Assembly (NCBI RefSeq): GCF_004834005.1
Contig: NZ_STFF01000013.1
Span: forward strand, 97,100-161,099
Source: Niastella caeni
GTDB taxonomy: Bacteria > Bacteroidota > Bacteroidia > Chitinophagales > Chitinophagaceae
Length of the DNA stretch: 64,000 bases
Direction: 5' to 3'
Made by a program: the position numbers and the translations under genes
In this document: in pieces, positions 1 through 9,237 of the stretch
How positions within the stretch are numbered: the first letter of the stretch is position 1
Layout: the number at the start of each line of letters is the position of its first letter
The notes under the pieces: model-generated
Told to the model about the DNA's origin: nothing
Databases searched by the model: none
The model's input: the letters and a program-made list of their open reading frames with translations, nothing else

Positions 1-184
1 GCGATACTCACCTTGATGATTCAACAAATTGCAGCATTTACTGTTAACGGTGACTTTAGGAAGTTCCTTGTAATCGGTTCTTCTTAAGAGTTGTTATTAT
101 AGAAGACAGTGGTTATTTTCGCATCTGATGAAGACTCTGCCCATTCATCACCTTGTCATATTCTGTTTGAATTTACTCAAAACC

Positions 185-721
185 ATGAACATACGAATTC
201 AAGAAATATGGACAGACTTATACCAGGAACTGAAAAAATTCATTTCAGGTAAGGTTAAGGATATTGACACTACCGAAGATATTCTTCAAGACGTTTTCCT
301 AAAGATTCAACTTAATATTCACACACTTACCGACTGCACTAAACTTACTTCCTGGGTTTATCAAATTACAAGAAACACAATTGCCGATCATTACCGTAAA
401 ACAACAAATTTAGAAGTTCAGATTGACGGTTTTGACCTGGCAGAAAGAGATAACGAAGAGCCACTATATCATTCCTTAAATAATTGTATCAATCAGAAAA
501 TAAATATGTTATCTGATAAATACAAGCAGGCTATACTACTTACATATTTGAAGGATTACTCTCAAATTGAATTAGCAAAAAAGCTGAATATATCTTATTC
601 AGGAGCGAAAACGAGGGTACAACGAGGCCGAGAAAAGTTGAAAGACCTTATCTTGAATTGTCCAAATGTTGAAACAGACAGTAAGGGAAATCTTTCTGCA
701 TATGAGGCCCCAAAAGAATAA
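185..721 (+). CDS. sigZ: RNA polymerase sigma factor, SigZ-like (sigma-70 family)
   Basis: The 178-residue product has the two-domain layout of a small group IV-type sigma factor. Region 2 lies at about residues 8-72 and includes TEDILQDVFLKI and the SWVYQITRNTIADHYRK stretch. Region 4 lies at about 104-155, with a helix-turn-helix around IELAKKLNISYSGAKTRVQRG. The short tail after region 4 (LNCPNVETD) resembles SigZ proteins, so SigZ is the best name; the assignment rests on remembered family features. The frame is open to an ATG at 128, but alignment to the family favours the internal ATG at 185, because the extra 19 residues look like translated leader. No FecR-like anti-sigma gene is adjacent, which also fits SigZ rather than a Sus-type ECF factor. 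The local DNA is more AT-rich than the PUL genes downstream. Confidence 0.8.
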   Translation: MNIRIQEIWTDLYQELKKFISGKVKDIDTTEDILQDVFLKIQLNIHTLTDCTKLTSWVYQITRNTIADHYRKTTNLEVQIDGFDLAERDNEEPLYHSLNNCINQKINMLSDKYKQAILLTYLKDYSQIELAKKLNISYSGAKTRVQRGREKLKDLILNCPNVETDSKGNLSAYEAPKE

Positions 722-733
722 AAATGCGTCTTT

Positions 734-765
734 TTTGTCTTCGCCACGTCCATAGAGTATAAATG
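734..765 (+). promoter_or_regulatory. Candidate Bacteroidota promoter for the PhzF-family gene
   Basis: TTTG at 734-737 is followed after 20 bases by TATAAATG at 758-765, 22 bases upstream of the ATG at 788. The Bacteroidota sigma-ABfr consensus is TTTG, 19-21 bases, TAnnTTTG. The -7 element here matches in six of eight positions, so this is suggestive only. Confidence 0.3.
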
Positions 766-787
766 TTTAACAAACTAAAAAGCAAGT

Positions 788-1672
788 ATGGACAATTCTA
801 AAAAAATTGAAGTGCAGATCCTTAACGCCTTTGTTGATAATAATAAGGGCGGAAATCCGGCAGGGGTTGTTTTAAATGCGGATAATCTTACAAATGAACA
901 GAAATTAAAAATTGCAACAAAAGTGGGGTTATCGGAAACCGCTTTTGTTGGAAAATCAGAAATTGCCGGCTTTAAACTTGATTTTTTTACTCCTACCCGT
1001 CAAATTGCTCATTGTGGACATGCGACAATAGCAACATTTTCATATTTATCACAGTCAGGCTTAATTAAAAACACGCTTTCTTCGAAAGAAACGATTGACG
1101 GAATAAGAGAAATTTTATTACAGGGAGATCTGGCATTTATGGAGCAAAAAGCACCTGAATATAGGAATGTTGACAAGCAGGAAGAGCAAATCTTAAAATC
1201 ATTAGGTCTAACAAAAAGTGATGTTCTAAAGGATGCTCCAATTTCACTAGTTAATACGGGAAATTCGTTTGTAATAGTTGCTGTTAAAAGTGCGGATATT
1301 TTAAAAAATATCAAACCCGATTACGTCTTAATATCACAAATAAGTGATGAGTTGAATTTAATCGGCTATTATGTTTTTTGTACGGAGACCAGTAGCCATT
1401 TAAGAGATGCAACTGCAAGAATGTTTGCACCCAGATATGGAATAGAGGAAGAAGCTGCAACAGGAATGGCAGCTGGACCACTTGCCTGCTATCTTTTTGA
1501 CATATTGGGAATAGGAAAAGACCGGATGCTAATTGAACAGGGTTGGTTTATGGCGCAACCATCGCCAAGTTTAATTATTGTGGACTTATCGCAGCTCAAC
1601 GGAAAAATAACAAAAATTATGGTAGGGGGGAAAGGGATATTAATGACATCTTTGTCTGTAGAAATAGCCTGA
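788..1672 (+). CDS. PhzF family isomerase/epimerase
   Basis: The 294-residue protein has the usual length of the PhzF/diaminopimelate-epimerase fold. Near the N-terminus are GGNPAGVVL (about 21-29) and GLSETAFV, with Glu50 at the position of the catalytic Glu of PhzF. FTPTRQIAHCGHATIATF follows at about 68-85, and the second lobe has EEEAATGMAAGPLACYL. These motifs define the family, in which members isomerise or epimerise small carboxylates by acid-base chemistry without cofactor. The substrate cannot be read from sequence, and no phenazine genes are nearby, so no pathway is implied. It follows the sigma gene by 66 bases with its own candidate promoter. Repeat element A and its hairpin lie directly downstream and could act as terminator. 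AT-rich codon use resembles the sigma gene and differs from the downstream PULs, hinting at a separate origin. Confidence 0.88.
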   Translation: MDNSKKIEVQILNAFVDNNKGGNPAGVVLNADNLTNEQKLKIATKVGLSETAFVGKSEIAGFKLDFFTPTRQIAHCGHATIATFSYLSQSGLIKNTLSSKETIDGIREILLQGDLAFMEQKAPEYRNVDKQEEQILKSLGLTKSDVLKDAPISLVNTGNSFVIVAVKSADILKNIKPDYVLISQISDELNLIGYYVFCTETSSHLRDATARMFAPRYGIEEEAATGMAAGPLACYLFDILGIGKDRMLIEQGWFMAQPSPSLIIVDLSQLNGKITKIMVGGKGILMTSLSVEIA

Positions 1673-1681
1673 CCGGAATTA

Positions 1682-1790
1682 ATTGTTTTACAGCATATAT
1701 ACATTTAAGGAATCCTCTCAATTGGTTCGACAATTTGCCGGCGGACTCCACGAAATTGTAAAACCCGCTCCTGTAGCGGGTTTTGTGTTT
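1682..1790 (+). repeat. Dispersed intergenic element, copy A (full length)
   Basis: Left arm TTGTTTTACAG at about 1683, conserved core starting AATTGGTTCGACAATT at 1720 and running through GCCGGCGGACTCCAC to about 1751, right arm TGTAAAA at 1757-1763, then a hairpin with stem AAACCCGCT / AGCGGGTTT at 1761-1783. The left and right arms are complementary (TTTTACA with TGTAAAA), and AATTG/CAATT can form a short stem-loop inside the core. The copy begins about 10 bases after the PhzF stop, so the hairpin could terminate that transcript. Confidence 0.8.
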
Positions 1791-1889
1791 AATGCAATCA
1801 AATTGTTCTTTCGAAGATGCTTAATGTGTTTAGAGTGAACTGTTTACTGGTTCGAATCCACCAGAAATAAGTAGGTCAAAGCGTTTGTC

Positions 1890-2849
1890 TTACTGTACAA
1901 TCACACGCTGATTAATATTCCTGTCACTTAAAAGTCTTAATACATAAACCCCCGGTTTCAGATCATTTACCTGTTGCGGACTTTGGCCCGTAATCGTAAA
2001 TGATTTCACCAGCCTTCCGCCCATATCAAATACCTGTATCACATCTTTTTCGACACCTGTAAGGCTTACGGAAAAATTATTGATGGCAGGCACCGGCCAG
2101 GCTTTTAAGTGAATGTTTTTATTCGCTTCTCCTGCAACCCATCTGATAACAGAATACGTATACCGGCCATCGATATCCTGTTGCTTCAACCGGTAATAAG
2201 TGCGGCCCGCAAAATTGTTGGCATCTGTGAATGCGTATTCATTTGGAAAAATGCTGGTACCATTAAGCGCTTTTGTGTTTTCAAAAGCAACCATAGCAAA
2301 ACCGGTATCAGTATCCTTTTTTCGTTCAACGAAAAAACCTTTGTTGTTGATCTCCTGAACAGTTTTCCAGTTAAGCCGGACCTCGTTGCTGTTTATGCGG
2401 CTGGCCGTAAAATCAAGGCCCGTTACCGGTAATGCAATTGAATTATAAGGTTGCAAAATACCCTGTGTAAGTAAAGTGCTTTGTTGCTGCAAACTGATAC
2501 TGGCAACCTCGCCAACCGTATACTCAAGCATAATGCTGCCATTCAAAAAGGTACCACCGCCATTATCGATCCCTGCAAATCCGCCTGTTGTTTGCACATT
2601 GCCCACCGTAGGAATAGTTGTTGTTGTGCCTGCATCGGGTTGTAAAAAATCGGGTGTATACATGATGGCAGTACTGTTTACAGCCTCTGCCACAAGGCCG
2701 CCTATTGCATCTTCGAGTAACAACCCACCGGCGCTGCGGCTTTGCCCTGCATTATTGGTGGTTTGCGGAGTTAATTGTTGCGCTGATGCGGCGCCGTAAA
2801 CCAGCAACAACAGAACCACGGTTTTTAATTTCATTACTGCCATCATCAT
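1890..2849 (-). CDS. Secreted protein with T9SS type A C-terminal sorting domain
   Basis: The product starts with a Sec signal peptide (KLKTVVLLLLVYGAASAQ). The last ~80 residues form a Por/T9SS sorting domain: AWPVPAINNFSVSL, then IQVFDMGGRLVKSF, then LKPGVYVLRLLSD and a basic tail. T9SS exports such proteins across the outer membrane and usually cleaves this domain. Ahead of it is a region rich in WKTVQEINNKGFFVERK, a fibronectin-like module that commonly precedes T9SS domains in Bacteroidota. The N-terminal third is Thr/Gly-rich without a recognisable catalytic motif, so the role is surface or secreted but unspecified. ATG codons at 2849 or 2834 could both start it; the latter gives a more standard leader. 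It lies 41 bases downstream of the next minus-strand secreted gene, so co-transcription is likely. Confidence 0.8.
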   Translation of the reverse strand: MMMAVMKLKTVVLLLLVYGAASAQQLTPQTTNNAGQSRSAGGLLLEDAIGGLVAEAVNSTAIMYTPDFLQPDAGTTTTIPTVGNVQTTGGFAGIDNGGGTFLNGSIMLEYTVGEVASISLQQQSTLLTQGILQPYNSIALPVTGLDFTASRINSNEVRLNWKTVQEINNKGFFVERKKDTDTGFAMVAFENTKALNGTSIFPNEYAFTDANNFAGRTYYRLKQQDIDGRYTYSVIRWVAGEANKNIHLKAWPVPAINNFSVSLTGVEKDVIQVFDMGGRLVKSFTITGQSPQQVNDLKPGVYVLRLLSDRNINQRVIVQ

Positions 2850-2890
2850 ATAAGAAGCTTGTGTGTTTAATAATATTAATTAACGGCAAT

Positions 2891-3823
2891 TTAAAATACG
2901 ACCTGTATATAACCGCTGTAGTAGTCATTACTGTTGAGTGTAACAGCCGTATTATTGCGTATGCAGGCGCCGACCTTTAAAGCACCTGTCCCAGGTACAA
3001 CGGCTCCACTGAAACTAAATGTTCTACGGGTTGCATCTACTGGTGCTTCCGCGAAATTAGTAGGGTTAAATGATTGGACCGGACCGCCACTGAATTGATA
3101 GCAGGCACAGAACGATACATTTGGCGCGGTTCCATTTGTAGAGGCCAACACTCCACTAAAATTGCCGATAAGCGTTTGGCCTGTTATTGTTGTAGTAACA
3201 TTTTGGGGTGTACCCACAAATACCCAATTAGTGCCTGAGGGAGCTACTTGGGGTAACTGTCCGGCAAATTTAATTATCGGAGTAGTGGTTGTTGTTATTA
3301 TTGTTGAAGGCTGCCATGAACTTGTGCCTGAGTTCCAGGTTAACACCTGTCCATTGGTTGGTGTTGTAAGAGAATCTACAGCCCGGCCGCCTATTTTAGT
3401 ACTGTTAACAGCTTTATCAGCAGCTAATGCAAAAGGCACCGATACTAATTGCTGGCTGCCCATATCGGTAAAAACACCGCTATTATTTACATCCAACTCT
3501 ACTTTTATAGAGCGTGTTTTGCTGCCGTCTGTCCATTCTGTATTATTAATATTGCCATAAGTAGTGGTAGCGCCGGACGATCCTATCTGCACATTAAACA
3601 AACCGAGGGCATTTGTAGTAACGGTTCGGGTTTCGCTGTAAAAAGTAACAGCACTCGTTGCATCTGTCGCATTCAGGCTTATGCGTACTTTAATGCTTTG
3701 ATTAACCAGTGCCTGCCCGCTGCTGTTGCGTGCCACTGCCTGATAGTTTATTAACTGAGGGGTTTGTGCTGTTGCCATTGTTGTTACAAACAATACAATC
3801 AAAAGAAGGTGTAATTTTTTCAT
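2891..3823 (-). CDS. Secreted protein with Bacteroidota INYQAVARN N-terminal motif
   Basis: The true start is judged to be the ATG at 3823. The frame is open upstream, but the signal peptide KKLHLLLIVLFVTTMATAQ begins there. After it comes TPQLINYQAVARNSSGQAL, a conserved opening of large secreted Bacteroidota proteins, often followed by tail-fibre-like or beta-rich regions. The middle has SVPFALAADKAV, also typical of that group. The C-terminal half is Thr/Ser-rich, predicted beta and of unknown function, and no T9SS sorting domain is evident at its end. It is transcribed toward the T9SS-domain protein with a 41-base gap, consistent with a two-gene surface-protein unit. The 235 bases upstream (3824-4058) show nothing else I can name. 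Confidence 0.7.
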   Translation of the reverse strand: MKKLHLLLIVLFVTTMATAQTPQLINYQAVARNSSGQALVNQSIKVRISLNATDATSAVTFYSETRTVTTNALGLFNVQIGSSGATTTYGNINNTEWTDGSKTRSIKVELDVNNSGVFTDMGSQQLVSVPFALAADKAVNSTKIGGRAVDSLTTPTNGQVLTWNSGTSSWQPSTIITTTTTPIIKFAGQLPQVAPSGTNWVFVGTPQNVTTTITGQTLIGNFSGVLASTNGTAPNVSFCACYQFSGGPVQSFNPTNFAEAPVDATRRTFSFSGAVVPGTGALKVGACIRNNTAVTLNSNDYYSGYIQVVF

Positions 3824-4058
3824 TTCAATTTTTTTTTGATGATGCAAAGATTGCCTTCTCTGAAAAAGCATACAAACGGAGTTCAGTCATCAAACTATTC
3901 CATGCCCCCAAACGTATAAACAGCGCGGCGAAGTGTTTTGAAAAAACACCACAATTCTTCCCTTTTCACTTTAACCTGTCAAATATCCGTTTCAGTTGGT
4001 TACATTTTATCTGGTAAAATGCGCGATGCAGTTTTGCAGTCAAATAAAATAATCGAAC

Positions 4059-4820
4059 ATGAGCATTAAAAATTTGAAAACAGTTATTACAGGTCTTGTA
4101 ATGCTGTCGATAGTAACATCGTGCAAAAAAGATCACTCAACACCATCTGTTACTGAAAAAAGAGTTTCAAAGCTGATGGATGGGAGTACTACTGTTTTTG
4201 CGTTTACATATAATGCCGATGGCAGGCTGAATACTTCGTACCAGGAAGTGCAGAAGTACAAAGCCATTTTTGATTACAGTAATCAGTCTTTTGCAATAAA
4301 ATGGTATTCAAATGACATTTTGGAAACTGAAGCCAAAAATGCGGTTATAAAAAATGACAGGTTGCAGTCCCTGTTTTACCAGGAATACAACAATGGCAGT
4401 CCCTCATACAATTATACTTTCCATTTTGCCTATAACTCCGATAGCACTCTTGCCAAATATTATTACGATGATAATGTTTACGTGTTTGAATATAGTGGCG
4501 GCAATTTTTCAAAGGTAACGCACAGCGATAATGGTAGTATTAAGGATATAAATACTTATGAATTCTATACCAACAAGCCCAATAAATTCAATATGCCAAT
4601 CCAGGAATTTTTTACGGAATTCCCTGTGCTGGCAAAAAATTTATTGGGTAAGCAAAATGCAAATCTTATGAAAAAGAAAACAAGAGTAGCAGGCGCGAAT
4701 ACGTATACCTTGACATTTACCTATCAATTGGATGCTGATGGTTATGTTACCCAATATACCCAGGTATATCAAAAGAACAGTGAAGCCCCTGTTACAACCA
4801 CTATAGATGTTGTATATTAA
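4059..4820 (+). CDS. Predicted lipoprotein of unknown function
   Basis: The 253-residue protein has a lipoprotein signal peptide with the lipobox ending at Cys22 (SIVTSCKKD). The mature part is rich in Tyr, Asn and short beta-strand patterns such as FAFTYNADGRLNTSY, YTFHFAYNSDSTLAKYYYDD and YTLTFTYQLDADGYVTQY. These resemble degenerate YD/RHS-like sheets seen in small Bacteroidota lipoproteins. No catalytic motif is visible. It is followed by a strong GC-rich hairpin at 4831-4855 and appears to be a single-gene unit, separate from the histidine kinase operon that starts 150 bases downstream. Confidence 0.65.
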   Translation: MSIKNLKTVITGLVMLSIVTSCKKDHSTPSVTEKRVSKLMDGSTTVFAFTYNADGRLNTSYQEVQKYKAIFDYSNQSFAIKWYSNDILETEAKNAVIKNDRLQSLFYQEYNNGSPSYNYTFHFAYNSDSTLAKYYYDDNVYVFEYSGGNFSKVTHSDNGSIKDINTYEFYTNKPNKFNMPIQEFFTEFPVLAKNLLGKQNANLMKKKTRVAGANTYTLTFTYQLDADGYVTQYTQVYQKNSEAPVTTTIDVVY

Positions 4821-4830
4821 TGGTACATAT

Positions 4831-4855
4831 GGCCCCGGTTTAACCTGCCGGGGCC
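4831..4855 (+). terminator. GC-rich hairpin after the lipoprotein gene
   Basis: GGCCCCGG at 4831-4838 pairs perfectly with CCGGGGCC at 4848-4855 around a 9-base loop, 11 bases after the stop codon. The downstream T-run is weak (gcatttc), so this may be a poor intrinsic terminator or an mRNA-stabilising stem. Confidence 0.5.
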
Positions 4856-4971
4856 GCATTTCAATGCCATTTTCATACGGTTTAAGGTCATTTTTATTCC
4901 TGTAGCTATCTTTTCATAGCACCTTATTGTATTCATTCGTATTTTGGCAAATTATCGACATCATTAAAATA

Positions 4972-7959
4972 ATGAAGAACTATTGCCGCCTGCTTTGGGG
5001 ATGGATATGGGTGTTCTTAAGTTTGGGTGCTTATTCTCAAACAGGCAATATCTTCTTTCATGATATAGCTGTAAGAACCGGTTTGAACGACGGTAATGTA
5101 ACTTCCATTACCCAGGATAAATACGGATATATCTGGATTGCCACACAGGGTGGTCTCAATCGCTTCAACGGCACTACTATTGAACGATTTACCCATAAAC
5201 ATGGCGACAGTACATCGGCGCCGGCCAGTATTCCTTATTCAATTACCAGCGGGCCCGATGGTCGCCTGTGGTTTGGCTGCGACAACGGACTATATGAATT
5301 TGATTTTTCGACCAATAAATTTAAAAGGCATCCCCTGTTGCAGAATTGGTATATAGCGAAAGTAGTTGCCTCATACGATCAGTTATTCCTGATATGCAAT
5401 GGTAGTTTGTACGGGTACAATACAATGCAACAACAACTGACCGATCTCAAAGCCAAAAATACTGTGATCAAACAATACCCCAATTATTCATTATTTCTAA
5501 ACGGTGATATGCTATATATAGGAAGCAGAGGCGGGTATACAATATATAACATTGAAACCAAACAGGCTGTGTTTAAACCCGTTTCTGTATTGAATCAACT
5601 AGCCGTGAACCGCATTATGGCCGACAAATCGGGTTATGTATGGCTAAGTAATTTTTCGCATTTTAAATTAGTCAGGTTTCATACCGATGACGGGCAGGCC
5701 GAGATCATATCTGATCACCCTGCTATAAAAACATTGAACAAAACAACTTCTTATAACGATCTTATTTGCGATTCAAAAAATAATACCTGGATAACAACCA
5801 ATGTTTCGGGTTTGCTTCAGTATTCACCGGCAACCCGGCAGGTGAATCATTATCTTAACTATAAGATCAAGGATTCGTATAGTGCCGACTACATTCTGAA
5901 TTGCATATTTTCAGATGCCGGTGAACGGTTATGGATCGGAAAAATAGGAGGGTGCAGTTTTTTTTACCCGGATAAAAACCTATTTTCGACATTACTTCCC
6001 TTTCCCAAAAACGAAAGAATTCAGGCAAGCCGTATTGTAAGGCAGGACCAACATGGGAATTTCTGGTTCTCCACCGGGATCGGTATCTCATGCTATGATC
6101 CCATTAAGAATACTTACAGCGTATGGAGAAATGAACCCAATAAGAACAATGTCATTTATAATAATTCGGTTCGCGGACTTGAAATTGGCAGTGATGGCAG
6201 AATATGGATTGCCAGCGCCGGCGGTGTGAACTGCTATGATCCGAAAAACAAAAAGATGACGTTTTATGATGAGAAAGATTCCATTCCAAAGGTGTTCTAT
6301 TTTACAGCCAACAAGGATCGTAAAGGACGCATATGGTTTGGCACCAACCGGTACGACGGCTTATATTATTACAGCGAAAGCGCCAATCAATTTTACAGTG
6401 TACGGCACCACCCGCTGCTCAAAAAATTCATAGGCTATCCGGTACGGATCGTTTATGAAGACAGCAAAGATCGCATATGGGTTGGTTATGGCAATGGACT
6501 GGCAATGGCAGATGAAAAAAACGGCGTATGCAAATTCTGGGATAATAACGACAGTAGCCGCAATACGATCATTGGCAATATGGTCATCGATATTAAAGAA
6601 GATAAGAAAGGTATTGTTTGGGTAAGCACTTTCAACGGCGTAACGGGTATCGATCTTGAGAAAGACCAATACCATTGGATAGATGAAAGCAAAGGATTAA
6701 AAACCAATATTACTTCTTCGCTGGCTGTTGATACTGCCAACCGTTTATGGATCGGCTCTGCCGCCGGCTTGTATATGATGGATGAAAAAAGAAATAACCT
6801 TTATTATTTCGACGAAAGTTCAGGGCTTGCGGGTGCTGAATTTACAGAACACGCAGGGTATCAGAAAGATGATATTATAATAATGCCCACTACAAAAGGT
6901 TTCATTCAATTCAGGGCTTCTGAATTCAAAAAGGTAGAGAGTAAGATCCCTTTTTATATAGCATCTGTTGAAATAAGGTCTGGAAAGAAATGGGTCGACA
7001 AGGGCAGTGACAATCACCTGCAACTGAATGCCGGTGAAAACTCGTTCACCTTATACCTCGAAGCGCTAAATTACAACAGCCCGTCGCACACGTGGTTTGC
7101 CTATAAACTATCAGGCTTTGAAAAAGAATGGCATTTTACAAAAAATGCGAGGGTAGTTTATACGAACATACCCGGCGGTAACTATACCTTTCATTACAAA
7201 GCGGCGATGCGCAACGAATTTGAGCATGTCAATGAAAAGCAATTAATAATTTCCATTAAAAAATACTTCTACGAAATGCTTTGGTTTTGGGCGCTGATAA
7301 CCGTTTCCGTTGCTGTTGCACTGTATGTGCTTTATCGTAACAGAATGAACAAACAGCGGCATATTCTGCTTTTGGAAACAAAGGCCGAAACGCTGGAAAA
7401 AGAAAAGACCCTGGTGCAGTACGAAAGTTTAAAACAACAACTAAACCCCCATTTTTTATTCAACTCATTAACCTCCCTGCGCAGTTTAATAAAATCCGAT
7501 ACAAAACAGGCTACAGGTTTCCTCGATGGACTGAGTAAGGTATATCGTTACGTATTGAAAAGCGGGGAGCAGGAACTGGTGACATTACAATCTGAACTGG
7601 AGTTTGTTAGGGTATTTATTGAATTGCAAAAAACACGATTCGGGGAAGGACTTCGTGCAAATATTACAATTGATGAGGATAGCCCTGGAAGGTATATTGC
7701 ACCGGTGAGTTTACAGAACCTTGTTGAAAATGCGATTAAGCATAATACAACCGATAAAGACAGTCCGCTGGTAATAGACATTTATACCGATGCCGGTTAT
7801 ATCGCTGTAAGAAATAACCTGCAAAAGTATCATATTGTGGAAACCAGCAACAAAAAGGGGCTTGCCGGTTTAAAAACGTTGTATAAATATTATACAAGCA
7901 AACCGATAGAAATAACAAGTGATGAAAACTATTTCATTGTAAAAATTCCATTGTTGTAA
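4972..7959 (+). CDS. Propeller/Y_Y_Y sensor histidine kinase (LytS/YehU-type kinase domain)
   Basis: The product has about 995 residues from the ATG at 4972; a longer frame from 4927 exists, but the signal peptide (WGWIWVFLSLGAYSQ) follows 4972. The periplasmic part is a two-component-regulator propeller with repeated GYIWIATQGGLNRF, GRLWFGCDNGLY, GRIWIASAGGVNCY and RLWIGSAAGLYMM units, then a Y_Y_Y domain at about 675-765. One membrane helix lies at about 768-790. The cytoplasmic kinase is of the His_kinase (PF06580) type, with the H-box LNPHFLFNSL (His near residue 826) and the N-box LQNLVENAIKHN. It lacks the phospho-receiver and AraC domains of hybrid PUL sensors, so it must signal to the LytTR regulator encoded two bases downstream. 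The ligand is unknown. Confidence 0.9.
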   Translation: MKNYCRLLWGWIWVFLSLGAYSQTGNIFFHDIAVRTGLNDGNVTSITQDKYGYIWIATQGGLNRFNGTTIERFTHKHGDSTSAPASIPYSITSGPDGRLWFGCDNGLYEFDFSTNKFKRHPLLQNWYIAKVVASYDQLFLICNGSLYGYNTMQQQLTDLKAKNTVIKQYPNYSLFLNGDMLYIGSRGGYTIYNIETKQAVFKPVSVLNQLAVNRIMADKSGYVWLSNFSHFKLVRFHTDDGQAEIISDHPAIKTLNKTTSYNDLICDSKNNTWITTNVSGLLQYSPATRQVNHYLNYKIKDSYSADYILNCIFSDAGERLWIGKIGGCSFFYPDKNLFSTLLPFPKNERIQASRIVRQDQHGNFWFSTGIGISCYDPIKNTYSVWRNEPNKNNVIYNNSVRGLEIGSDGRIWIASAGGVNCYDPKNKKMTFYDEKDSIPKVFYFTANKDRKGRIWFGTNRYDGLYYYSESANQFYSVRHHPLLKKFIGYPVRIVYEDSKDRIWVGYGNGLAMADEKNGVCKFWDNNDSSRNTIIGNMVIDIKEDKKGIVWVSTFNGVTGIDLEKDQYHWIDESKGLKTNITSSLAVDTANRLWIGSAAGLYMMDEKRNNLYYFDESSGLAGAEFTEHAGYQKDDIIIMPTTKGFIQFRASEFKKVESKIPFYIASVEIRSGKKWVDKGSDNHLQLNAGENSFTLYLEALNYNSPSHTWFAYKLSGFEKEWHFTKNARVVYTNIPGGNYTFHYKAAMRNEFEHVNEKQLIISIKKYFYEMLWFWALITVSVAVALYVLYRNRMNKQRHILLLETKAETLEKEKTLVQYESLKQQLNPHFLFNSLTSLRSLIKSDTKQATGFLDGLSKVYRYVLKSGEQELVTLQSELEFVRVFIELQKTRFGEGLRANITIDEDSPGRYIAPVSLQNLVENAIKHNTTDKDSPLVIDIYTDAGYIAVRNNLQKYHIVETSNKKGLAGLKTLYKYYTSKPIEITSDENYFIVKIPLL

Positions 7960-7961
7960 AC

Positions 7962-8732
7962 ATGAAAGCATTAATAATCGAAGATGAACAATTGATTGCA
8001 GCCGAAATGCGGGAAACGATTGCCGGTGTTGCGCCTGATATAGAAGTGCTGGATATCATTCCCAGCCTGAAAGCCGCCCGTAAATGGTTCATGAATAACA
8101 ACGAGCCCGATATACTGTTTATGGACATAAAGCTAAGTGATGGCCTTAGTTTTGAATTATTTGATCAGTTTCAGTTTCAGTGCCCCATCATATTTTGTAC
8201 TGCATATGAGGAATACGCTATCAGGGCATTTAAAGTAAACGGTGTAGATTACCTGTTAAAACCGGTTCAGGAGGACGATCTGCAAAAGGCCATCGGCAAA
8301 GCGCGTAACTTGCGGTCAGGTAACTTTGCTGAATCGGTGGACATGCAGTATCTGATGAATTTTTTCAGCAATCCGGGCGCACGTAAACAGCAATATAAAG
8401 AACGCTTTATTATCAATACCAATAACAAGTGGACGCCTGTTGAAACCAGCAACATCGCCGTGTTTTTAAAAGATAACCTTAATTACATATACACATTCAG
8501 CGGAGAAAAACATATCTACGACTATTCAGCACTCGATGAGATCGAGGAAGTACTCGATCCGCAGCTATTTTTTCGGGCCAACCGGCAGGCGATCATTCAC
8601 ATCAACGCCATTCAATCTGTTAAACCATTCGGCAACCAAAAATTGATGATACAGGTAAAGCCGCCTTTGAAACTCGAAATCGATGTTAGCCGTGAAAAAG
8701 CACCTTTATTGAGGAAATGGATGGATAGATAA
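7962..8732 (+). CDS. LytTR family response regulator
   Basis: The 256-residue protein starts with a receiver domain: acidic pair near EDEQ, phospho-acceptor Asp55 in LFMDIKL, Thr80 and Lys100 in DYLLKP. A LytTR DNA-binding domain occupies about residues 150-256, with FFRANRQAIIHINAIQSV near its end. The gene begins two bases after the kinase stop, so the pair is co-transcribed and surely cognate. LytTR proteins bind direct repeats upstream of target promoters; no site can be assigned here. The globin gene 22 bases downstream is probably part of the same transcript. Confidence 0.93.
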   Translation: MKALIIEDEQLIAAEMRETIAGVAPDIEVLDIIPSLKAARKWFMNNNEPDILFMDIKLSDGLSFELFDQFQFQCPIIFCTAYEEYAIRAFKVNGVDYLLKPVQEDDLQKAIGKARNLRSGNFAESVDMQYLMNFFSNPGARKQQYKERFIINTNNKWTPVETSNIAVFLKDNLNYIYTFSGEKHIYDYSALDEIEEVLDPQLFFRANRQAIIHINAIQSVKPFGNQKLMIQVKPPLKLEIDVSREKAPLLRKWMDR

Positions 8733-8754
8733 TTACAACTACACTAACAATACC

Positions 8755-9156
8755 ATGACCCAAACACAAATACAATTAATAAAAAAAAGCTGGCGGCTTT
8801 TTCAGCAAATTAAGCCAGAGATCGTTGGCGACGTGTTTTACAGCAAACTATTCGCCATTCACCCGCCCCTGCGGAAAATGTTTGGCGCCGATATGAATAC
8901 CCAGTACAAAAAGCTGATGGATATGCTGAGCATGATAGTTGCCAGGCTCGATAGCCTCGACGTTATTTCAACAGAAATTCATGAAATGGCTGTTCGCCAT
9001 GTTAAATACGGAGCTACACCTGCCCATTATAAAATGGTAGGAACTGCCTTGTTATGGACGCTGGAACATGGCCTCGGAAGCGACTGGAGCCCTGAATTAA
9101 AAGAGGCCTGGGAAGAATGTTATAGAAAGCTTTCCGACGCAATGTTGAAATTATAA
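8755..9156 (+). CDS. Single-domain bacterial globin
   Basis: The 133-residue product aligns by eye with the globin domain of Vitreoscilla haemoglobin and flavohaemoglobins. It has Tyr29 at the B10 position (FYSKLF), Phe43 at CD1 (KMFGADM) and proximal His82 in RHVKYG, followed by HYKMVGTALLWTL. It lacks the FAD/NAD reductase domain of flavohaemoglobin, so it is a stand-alone haem protein that could bind O2 or NO. It lies 22 bases after the LytTR regulator, so the kinase-regulator-globin trio is likely one operon. Whether the globin is an output or a gas-sensing partner is inference. Repeat element B follows and may terminate the operon. Confidence 0.88.
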   Translation: MTQTQIQLIKKSWRLFQQIKPEIVGDVFYSKLFAIHPPLRKMFGADMNTQYKKLMDMLSMIVARLDSLDVISTEIHEMAVRHVKYGATPAHYKMVGTALLWTLEHGLGSDWSPELKEAWEECYRKLSDAMLKL

Positions 9157-9237
9157 TTTCTTTTTTGAAAAAGGATATCATGGAAAGTAAATAGATCTCA
9201 TATAACGATTTGTGAAATAGTCGATATTTTATCTATC

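Noticed and set aside
1..87. Open frame from the window edge to a stop at 85-87 (28 codons)
   Set aside because: It could be the end of a gene, but it is too short and has no recognisable motif.
1830..1866. CTGGTTCGAATCCACCAG resembles a tRNA T-arm and acceptor end
   Set aside because: The T-stem pairs poorly, and no D-arm, anticodon arm or 5' acceptor strand is found upstream. At best it is a short remnant.
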